Below, piece by piece: positions 1-4,838 of a stretch of DNA of 7,115 nucleotides. Both the position numbers and the translations under genes were made by a program. Source of the stretch: Methanomassiliicoccaceae archaeon UBA480 (GTDB taxonomy: Archaea > Thermoplasmatota > Thermoplasmata > Methanomassiliicoccales > Methanomethylophilaceae); assembly GCA_002506425.1 (NCBI GenBank), contig DAXO01000075.1:6249-13363 (forward strand), written 5' to 3'. Numbering within the stretch: position 1 is the first letter of the stretch; every line of letters starts with the position of its first letter. The notes under the pieces are model-generated. The model did not search any database and was not told the origin of the DNA. It saw nothing but the letters and a program-made list of their open reading frames with translations.

Positions 1-697
1 TCAGGTCGGAGAAGATGCTCTGTTTCGCGAACTGCATTACGCCGGTGATGTAGACCATGCCTCTGTAGGGGTTCCCTTTGATCGAGGCGTACATGAGTTC
101 TCTGAGGAACGACATCATGGGCTCATGCGATTCGGTGCCGAACGCGTCTGATACCGCAGCATCGTATTCATCGATGAGGATGATGGGTTTCACTCCGTAT
201 TCATCCATCAGGGCCAGGGAAAGCCACTGCACGGCGGTGATCAGATCCTTCTCCTTCACGCTCCCGTCATCCAAGGTTTCGAATATCCTTTTTACAGGTT
301 CTCTCAATCCGGCGGTTCCGATAAGATGGCGATGGGGTTCGAAACAAAGGCTCATCGCATTCCTGATGCCGTCGATGAATCTATCGTACGTGTTGGCCTT
401 TGCTCCGCCCAGGTCCAGATGGATCACCGGGAATTGGTTCTTATACCTTTCATACTCCGGGTAATCAGAAATCGCCAACCCTTCGAACCATGAGTTTCCT
501 CTATAACGGATGTTGAAGAACGCGTCCAGCATAGACAGGTTGCTTGTCTTGCCAAATCTGCGGGGACGGACGAACAGATAGACTCCTACATCGTTGGAAC
601 CTAGGATATCCTTAATCAGAAGGGTCTTGTCGACATAGTACTTGTCTTTCTCGCGGAGCTCCGCAAACGACATTCCCCCGAGGTCTATCTGCTTCAT
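1..697 (-). CDS. AAA-ATPase_like family protein, N-terminal part (truncated by window edge)
   Basis: An open frame of 232 codons runs without a stop from an ATG at 697 to the left edge, so the C-terminus is outside the window. The start MKQIDLGGMSF, followed by KYYVDKT at residues 19-25, matches the N-terminus usual in the AAA-ATPase_like family (PF09820). RPRRFGKT at 44-51 is the family's Walker A variant, IILIDEYD at 172-179 is Walker B, and YITGVMQFAKQSIFS near 216-230 is the conserved segment that follows. Complete members are typically about 500-550 aa and usually end in a PD-(D/E)XK nuclease-like domain, which cannot be seen here. The biological role of the family is not settled; mobile-element or defence-like roles are only guesses. 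An in-frame ATG at 730 would add 11 residues (MLICPQWMYDC) and is directly preceded by an in-frame TGA. I prefer 697 because it matches family starts; neither start has a clear Shine-Dalgarno. The GC content is visibly lower than in the trp genes, as expected of an accessory gene. Confidence 0.85.
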   Translation of the reverse strand, partial: MKQIDLGGMSFAELREKDKYYVDKTLLIKDILGSNDVGVYLFVRPRRFGKTSNLSMLDAFFNIRYRGNSWFEGLAISDYPEYERYKNQFPVIHLDLGGAKANTYDRFIDGIRNAMSLCFEPHRHLIGTAGLREPVKRIFETLDDGSVKEKDLITAVQWLSLALMDEYGVKPIILIDEYDAAVSDAFGTESHEPMMSFLRELMYASIKGNPYRGMVYITGVMQFAKQSIFSDL

Positions 698-790
698 GCA
701 ATCATACATCCATTGGGGACAGATAAGCATTCATAGAATGTTCCTGATTCCCTCGAGGCCATTGTACCATGCGATGGCAGGGATGTTTAT

Positions 791-809
791 CGCTTTTGAA
801 GTGAAAGCG
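791..809. other. Small hairpin in the trpA/AAA-ATPase spacer
   Basis: CGCTTT (791-796) pairs with AAAGCG (804-809), with a possible extra T-G pair, around a short loop. It lies about 90 bases past the trpA stop. No T-tract follows it on the minus strand, so it is a poor intrinsic terminator; it could stabilise the trpBA transcript end or be chance. On the minus strand the adjacent AAAGCGATAAACATC is A/T-rich and might serve as a weak promoter for the AAA-ATPase_like gene. I see nothing else in 731-897. Confidence 0.25.
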
Positions 810-897
810 TCCTCTCATCCTGCAGCGGTGTCGATGGAAATAGGTCGCCGATTCCCAGTCGATGAGAACCGGCGGAATTTCCCGTGCTGATGATGTC

Positions 898-1680
898 TCA
901 GCGGTCCAGCTCAGCTCTGACCGACCTCACGAACTCCTCCACGTACGGGACGGAGTCCCTTCCGTGCTCTGCGACCATCCTCACGATGGCCGAACCGACG
1001 ATCGCGCCGTCGGCGATGTCCGCCATCCTTCTCGCCTGCTCCGGATTCGAGATCCCGAACCCGATGGCGCAGGGTATGTCCGTGGACCTCCTCACAGCGG
1101 CGATCATCGATTCTATGTTGGAGCTGAACTGCGTCCTCGTTCCGGTGACTCCCAGCGATGACACCACATAGAGGAATCCCTCCGCATGGGACGCGATCAT
1201 CGATATGCGGTCCTCCGATGTCGGAGCTATCATCGAGATGAGCTTGACCCCGTGCCTGGTGCAGTACTCCTGGAGGTCGTCCTTCTCCTCGTATGGGAGG
1301 TCGGGGACTATGACCGCGCAGATCCCGGCGTCCTCGCACCTCTGCAGGAACCTCTCCCTTCCGTACACGAACACGGGGTTGAAGTAGGTCATCACGAGCA
1401 TCGGGATGTCGAGGTCCCTCCTGATGCGCATCGCCATGTCGAAGATGTCGTCGGTGGTGGTGCCGGAGGACAGCGCGCGTACGTCCGCGTTCTGTATGAC
1501 GGGGCCTTCCGCGATGGGATCCGAGAACGGTATCCCGAGCTCTATCAGGTCCGCCCCGGCGGCGGCCATGGCACGGACAAGCTTCTCGGTCGTCTCGATG
1601 TCCGGATCGCCGCAGGTGACGAAGGGGATGAACGCCTTGCGGGAGAACACCCTCTTCATGACGGCATCCGAATCAATCAT
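898..1680 (-). CDS. trpA: Tryptophan synthase alpha subunit (TrpA)
   Basis: This 260-aa protein has the usual TrpA length. The alpha subunit cleaves indole-3-glycerol phosphate to indole and glyceraldehyde 3-phosphate and channels indole to TrpB in the cytoplasmic alpha-beta complex. It is a TIM barrel. The general catalytic Glu is E47 in IELGIPFSDP (E. coli Glu49). The position equal to E. coli Asp60 is Glu here (E58, in DPIAEGP), a conservative but notable change. Y171 matches E. coli Tyr175. LGVTGTRTQ at about 176-184 is the mobile loop 6, and G207-F-G209 and G229-S230 bind the phosphate. The ATG at 1680 lies 6 nt after GGAGGG, inside the end of trpB, and the two genes overlap by 8 bp (ATGATTGA), indicating translational coupling. 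A second ATG at codon 8 (MKRVFSRKAF) is possible but has a worse ribosome-site position. It ends with TGA. Confidence 0.97.
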   Translation of the reverse strand: MIDSDAVMKRVFSRKAFIPFVTCGDPDIETTEKLVRAMAAAGADLIELGIPFSDPIAEGPVIQNADVRALSSGTTTDDIFDMAMRIRRDLDIPMLVMTYFNPVFVYGRERFLQRCEDAGICAVIVPDLPYEEKDDLQEYCTRHGVKLISMIAPTSEDRISMIASHAEGFLYVVSSLGVTGTRTQFSSNIESMIAAVRRSTDIPCAIGFGISNPEQARRMADIADGAIVGSAIVRMVAEHGRDSVPYVEEFVRSVRAELDR

Positions 1681-2860
1681 GGATGTCCCTCCCTCTGTAT
1701 CTGGCGATGGCCGCGACGTCCTTGTCCCCGCGGCCTGAGAGATTGATGACCATCAGATCGTCCTTGGACAATGTCGGTGCGAGCTCCCTGGCGTACGCGA
1801 CGGCATGGGAGCTCTCGATGGCGGGTATTATCCCTTCCGTCCTGGACAGGTACTCGAAAGCGGATACCGCCTGATCGTCCGTCACGGCCACGTACTGAGC
1901 GCGGTCCAGGGATTTCAGGTAGGCGTGCTCCGGACCGACCCCCGGGTAGTCCAATCCCGCCGAGATTGAGTACACGGGGGCGATCTGCCCGTATTTGTTC
2001 TGGCAGAACAGCGATTTCATGCCGTGGAAGACCCCTTCGGATCCCCTGCTCATGGTTGCGGCATGCTTGTCCGTGTCTATGCCCTTGCCTCCCGCCTCGC
2101 ATCCGATCATCTTCACGCCAGGGTCGTCTATGAACGGATGGAACAGGCCGATCGCATTGCTCCCTCCGCCGACGCATGCAAGCAGGTAATCGGGCAGCCT
2201 GCCCTCCTTCTCGGCCATCTGCGCCTTCACCTCGCGTCCGATGACGCTCTGGAACTCGCAGACCATCTCGGGGAACGGATGGGGGCCCATGACCGTACCG
2301 ATCACATAATGCGTGTCGTCGACCCTCTTGGTCCATTCGCGGAGCGTCTCGTTGACCGCATCCTTCAGTACCCCGGTGCCTTCCTTGACGGGATGGACCT
2401 TGGCTCCCAGGAGCTCCATCCTGTAAACGTTGAGGGCCTGGCGCTCGACGTCGTGGACGCCCATGAAGATCTCGCACTCCAGTCCGAGGTACGCGGCGAG
2501 CGTGGCAGTGGCCACTCCGTGCTGTCCCGCCCCGGTTTCCGCGATGACGCGCTTCTTGCCCATCTTCTTGGCGAGAAGGCACTGTCCGATGACGTTGTTG
2601 ATCTTGTGTGCTCCGGTATGGTTCAGATCCTCTCTTTTCAGGTAGATCTTCGCGCCGCCGAGGTCGCGGGTCATGCGGTCGGCGTAGTAGAGCATGGACG
2701 GTCTTCCGGTGTACTCGTGGTTCATCCGGTCCACCTCGGCCATGAAATCAGGGTCCTTCACATATCTGTGGTAGGCCTCGTCGAGTTCGATGACCGCATT
2801 CATCAGGGTCTCCGGGACGTATTGCCCTCCGTATTCCCCGTACATGCCGTCTTCTGTCAT
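1673..2860 (-). CDS. trpB: Tryptophan synthase beta subunit (TrpB, TrpB1 type)
   Basis: This 395-aa protein matches the usual 390-400 aa of TrpB1. It is the PLP enzyme that condenses indole with L-serine to give L-tryptophan, working with TrpA. The PLP Schiff-base lysine is K86 in HTGAHKINN (E. coli Lys87). The catalytic Glu is E108 in AETGAGQHG (E. coli Glu109). CVGGGSNAIG at about 229-238 holds the PLP phosphate, LDYPG at 303-307 carries the conserved Asp of the closing COMM region, and LSGRGDKD at about 374-381 is the C-terminal cofactor-site motif. All key residues are present and there is no TrpB2-type insertion. The ATG at 2860 has no Shine-Dalgarno but sits about 25 nt from a TATA box, which suggests a leaderless mRNA. 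It is followed by trpA with an 8-bp overlap, and the dehydrogenase stop codon is only 38 bp upstream on the same strand. Confidence 0.98.
   Translation of the reverse strand: MTEDGMYGEYGGQYVPETLMNAVIELDEAYHRYVKDPDFMAEVDRMNHEYTGRPSMLYYADRMTRDLGGAKIYLKREDLNHTGAHKINNVIGQCLLAKKMGKKRVIAETGAGQHGVATATLAAYLGLECEIFMGVHDVERQALNVYRMELLGAKVHPVKEGTGVLKDAVNETLREWTKRVDDTHYVIGTVMGPHPFPEMVCEFQSVIGREVKAQMAEKEGRLPDYLLACVGGGSNAIGLFHPFIDDPGVKMIGCEAGGKGIDTDKHAATMSRGSEGVFHGMKSLFCQNKYGQIAPVYSISAGLDYPGVGPEHAYLKSLDRAQYVAVTDDQAVSAFEYLSRTEGIIPAIESSHAVAYARELAPTLSKDDLMVINLSGRGDKDVAAIARYRGRDIHD
1687..1692 (-). promoter_or_regulatory. Shine-Dalgarno site of trpA inside the trpB 3' end
   Basis: On the minus strand GGAGGG lies 6 nt before the trpA ATG at 1680, within the last codons of trpB. 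It decides the trpA start in favour of the ATG at 1680 over the one seven codons later, and supports coupled translation of the two subunits. Confidence 0.75.
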
Positions 2861-2880
2861 GCTATTGGCTAAGGATGAGC

Positions 2881-2896
2881 ATTATATGTATTTTCT
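2881..2896 (-). promoter_or_regulatory. TATA box and BRE-like element for leaderless trpBA transcription
   Basis: On the minus strand GAAAA (2892-2896, purine-rich, BRE-like) directly precedes TACATATAAT (2881-2890). The TATA centre is about 25 nt upstream of the A of the trpB ATG at 2860, the distance at which archaeal transcription starts. The transcript would therefore begin at or next to the start codon, which agrees with the absence of a Shine-Dalgarno. The promoter starts within 3 bases of the upstream gene's stop codon, so trpBA can be transcribed independently of it. Confidence 0.65.
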
Positions 2897-2911
2897 GTTC
2901 ATTGATGAACA
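2896..2911. promoter_or_regulatory. 16-bp inverted repeat, candidate operator of trpBA
   Basis: TGTTCAT (2896-2902) and ATGAACA (2905-2911) are perfect 7-bp inverted arms separated by TG. The element abuts the BRE-like part of the trpB promoter and overlaps the stop codon of the dehydrogenase gene. A related ATGAGCATTATA at 2875-2886 repeats the ATGAACATTATTA at 2905-2917 thirty bases away, placing a half-site-like copy over and downstream of the TATA box. A dimeric regulator bound here would affect TFB/TBP loading. Which regulator this is cannot be told from the sequence. Confidence 0.45.
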
Positions 2912-3957
2912 TTATTATCCATCTGTAAAGCGACCTTCATGACGCCGTCGAGACGTTCCGAGAAGATGCGGTATGCCTTCTCCACTTCCGAGAACGGCAT
3001 GGTGTGCGTTATCAGAGGCCTGGCGTCGATCCTGCCGTCGGCGATCATATCCATGATCTCGCCGCAGTGGCAGGCGTCCACGCCTCCGGTCTTGAAGACG
3101 AGGTTCTTCCCGTACATATCTGGGAGAGGCAGCGTCTGCGGAGAGCCGTACATGGCGACGATTACGACGGTCGCGTTCGGTCTAGCGATCATCCATGATG
3201 AGCGGAACGATTCGGATGTGCCTCCTGTTTCTATCACCACGTCTGCACCGCGGCCCCCTGTAAGTCCTTCGATGAAGGCAACCGGATCCTCCCTGGAAGG
3301 GTCGCATACGGCATCCGCGTAACCGTGTTCGAGCGCGAAATCGAGCCTTCCGCTGTCGGGATCGAGCATCGCTATCCTTCCGGCTCCGCGCGCACGCGCC
3401 ATCATGGCGCAGCATGCTCCTGTGGGGCCGGCACCGATCACCGCGACGACATCCCCTTCAGAGATCCCTCCGATGTCAGCCGCCCAGTATCCGGTCGAGA
3501 GGAGATCCCCTGTGAGGAGGGCGGCTTGATCAGAGACCCGTTCGGGTATCGGAGTCAATGCGTTGTCGGCATAGGGGATCCTGGCATACTCGGCCTGCCC
3601 TCCGTCGGAGACGCACCCCAGGTTCCAGCCGCCGTGCGCATCCGTGCAGTTGTTCACCCATCCGTGTCTGCAGAAGTAGCAGCAACCGCAGAACGTCTCG
3701 CAGTTTACAGCCACCCTGTCTCCGGGCTTCACATTCGAAACGAGGTCCCCCGTATCTTCAACAACGCCGACGAATTCGTGACCCAGGACGATCCCGGGAA
3801 GCGCCTTGGGTACATTCCCGCCGATTATGTGCAGGTCGCTGGTGCAGATGGAGGCCATCGTGACTTTGACGATAGCATCTCTTCTGTCGAGCAGAACCGG
3901 CCTATCCCTCTCTTCGATCCCGATCTCTCCGGGGCAGGTGTACACCAGGCATCTCAT
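2899..3957 (-). CDS. Zinc-dependent medium-chain alcohol dehydrogenase
   Basis: This 352-aa protein belongs to the zinc MDR superfamily, near the alcohol/formaldehyde dehydrogenase-like and secondary-alcohol dehydrogenase groups. Numbered from the ATG at 3957, the catalytic zinc ligands are C38 (in ICTSDLH), H60-E61 (in LGHEF) and probably D151 (in TGDLLSTGY, as in the Thermoanaerobacter enzyme). C90, C93, C96 and C104 form the structural zinc lobe, and GAGPTG at 175-180 is the Rossmann nucleotide loop. The acidic D199 at the end of the second strand points to NAD(H) rather than NADP(H). The substrate cannot be read from sequence. The frame can be extended 5 codons to a GTG at 3972, but I chose the ATG because MRCLVY matches family starts and a TATA box lies about 25 nt upstream of it, leaving the GTG upstream of the likely transcription start. 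It is divergent from psmB and followed by trpBA in the same direction; a metabolic link to tryptophan synthesis is not evident. It ends with TGA. Confidence 0.9.
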   Translation of the reverse strand: MRCLVYTCPGEIGIEERDRPVLLDRRDAIVKVTMASICTSDLHIIGGNVPKALPGIVLGHEFVGVVEDTGDLVSNVKPGDRVAVNCETFCGCCYFCRHGWVNNCTDAHGGWNLGCVSDGGQAEYARIPYADNALTPIPERVSDQAALLTGDLLSTGYWAADIGGISEGDVVAVIGAGPTGACCAMMARARGAGRIAMLDPDSGRLDFALEHGYADAVCDPSREDPVAFIEGLTGGRGADVVIETGGTSESFRSSWMIARPNATVVIVAMYGSPQTLPLPDMYGKNLVFKTGGVDACHCGEIMDMIADGRIDARPLITHTMPFSEVEKAYRIFSERLDGVMKVALQMDNNVHQ

Positions 3958-3975
3958 AGGAGGATTATGCACGTG

Positions 3976-3987
3976 GGGATATATCCC
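3976..3987 (-). promoter_or_regulatory. Palindromic TATA region of the dehydrogenase gene
   Basis: GGGATATATCCC is a perfect 12-bp palindrome whose ATATAT core (3979-3984) is centred about 25 nt upstream of the ATG at 3957, fitting a leaderless start. It overlaps a second inverted repeat, TCCCA-GA-TGGGA (3984-3995). The pair could be operator sites overlapping the promoter. A second A/T box, TATATAAA on the minus strand at 4044-4051, could give a transcript with a longer leader. Confidence 0.5.
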
Positions 3988-4043
3988 AGATGGGAGGTCT
4001 CTGAAGCCGATTCAGCGCATCCGAAATACGGTGCTACCTATAG

Positions 4044-4051
4044 TTTATATA
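4044..4051 (+). promoter_or_regulatory. TATA box of the psmB-aCPSF1 transcript
   Basis: TTTATATA is an excellent match to the archaeal box A. It predicts a transcription start near 4073-4077 and a leader of about 50 nt ahead of the psmB ATG, consistent with the Shine-Dalgarno used there. It lies within CTATA-GTTTA-TATAG (4038-4052), an inverted repeat, so the box may also be read toward the divergent dehydrogenase gene. Confidence 0.65.
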
Positions 4052-4113
4052 GCATCGCAGGATTTCCGAACACAAGCACAGTCGAGGACGGTGCCTTTTT
4101 CCATCACTAGATA

Positions 4114-4118
4114 GGAGA
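4114..4118 (+). promoter_or_regulatory. Shine-Dalgarno site of psmB
   Basis: GGAGA lies 6 nt before the ATG at 4125. This spacing favours the ATG over the in-frame TTG at 4119, which would sit directly against the site. Confidence 0.75.
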
Positions 4119-4124
4119 TTGACC

Positions 4125-4757
4125 ATGACTGAGGAGACTCTTAAGACCGGCACGACCACAATCGGACTCAAACTGAAGGACGGAGTCATACTGGCTTCGG
4201 ATCAGAGAGCCACGATGGGCAATATCATCGCCCACAGCGATGTACAGAAGGTCTACCAGCTCGCCGACAACATCGGCATGACCATCGCCGGAGTCGTCGG
4301 AGACGCCCAGCTCATGGTGCGCTACATGCAGAGCGAGATCTCCATCTATTCGATGAAGAAGGGCTCCCCCATGTCGGTCACCGCGGCCGCCACCCTCGTC
4401 GCCAGCGTCATCCGTCAGGGATTCTACCTCGGACTCATCGTCGGAGGATACGACAAGACAGGAGGGCACATCTTCAGCATCGACGGTGCCGGAGGATACA
4501 TCGAGGACAAGTACTGCTCCGTCGGATCCGGGTCCGTCTTCGCTCTCGGAGCACTCGAGTCCAGCTTCAAGGAGGACATGTCCAAGCAGGAAGGAATCGA
4601 TGTGGCTATCACCGCCCTCAACGCCGCGAGGAGGAGGGACAACTGCACCGGAGACGGCATGCTCGTGTCCTACATCGGTCCGAACGGCTATGAGCAGATC
4701 TCCCGCGAGGAGATCGTCTCGCGCTGCGGGGACCTCGGGTTCAAGTTCCCCAACTGA
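4125..4757 (+). CDS. psmB: Archaeal 20S proteasome beta subunit (precursor)
   Basis: This 210-aa N-terminal-nucleophile hydrolase forms the inner heptameric rings of the 20S proteasome and cleaves unfolded proteins fed by PAN/Cdc48-type ATPases. A 9-residue propeptide (MTEETLKTG) precedes the self-cleavage site G9/T10; T10 becomes catalytic Thr1. In mature numbering Asp17 (D26, in ASDQR) and Lys33 (K42, in VQKVY) are present. GVVGDAQ at about 56-62, YCSVGSGS at 130-137 and ARRRDNCTGDG at 168-178 are conserved family blocks; the last carries the Asp of the active site, with Thr where the Thermoplasma enzyme has Ser169. The ATG was chosen for its Shine-Dalgarno. The gene is followed 81 bp later by aCPSF1 on the same strand, an adjacency seen in many euryarchaea (for example MJ1237/MJ1236 as I recall). 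The alpha subunit gene is not in the window. It ends with TGA. Confidence 0.98.
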   Translation: MTEETLKTGTTTIGLKLKDGVILASDQRATMGNIIAHSDVQKVYQLADNIGMTIAGVVGDAQLMVRYMQSEISIYSMKKGSPMSVTAAATLVASVIRQGFYLGLIVGGYDKTGGHIFSIDGAGGYIEDKYCSVGSGSVFALGALESSFKEDMSKQEGIDVAITALNAARRRDNCTGDGMLVSYIGPNGYEQISREEIVSRCGDLGFKFPN

Positions 4758-4785
4758 TCACGGTCATCCAAACCTCTTCCAAATC

Positions 4786-4811
4786 TTTTCAAACCGTTTT
4801 TCTTCAAATTT
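4786..4811 (+). terminator. U-rich tract between psmB and aCPSF1
   Basis: The spacer carries TTTT (4786-4789), TTTTT (4797-4801, continuing CTT) and ATTT (4808-4811) with no stem ahead of them. Archaeal transcription ends at such U-rich runs, by the polymerase alone or with aCPSF1/FttA. It may therefore attenuate read-through from psmB into the nuclease gene. No clear TATA box is seen for a separate aCPSF1 promoter, so complete termination here is unlikely. Confidence 0.45.
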
Positions 4812-4838
4812 CATCAATCATGACAGCAGGTCATCCCC

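Noticed and set aside
78..464. 128-codon plus-strand frame at the left edge
   Set aside because: The minus strand here encodes a clear AAA-ATPase_like protein with Walker A and B motifs; this frame is its antisense.
642..890. 82-codon plus-strand frame covering the trpA/AAA-ATPase spacer
   Set aside because: Its first part is antisense to the AAA-ATPase_like N-terminus and the rest matches nothing I recognise.
2024..2872. 282-codon plus-strand frame antisense to trpB
   Set aside because: It mirrors trpB codons, shows no domain and has no promoter of its own.
4119..4124. TTG start giving psmB two extra residues
   Set aside because: The TTG sits directly against the Shine-Dalgarno, while the ATG at 4125 has proper spacing.
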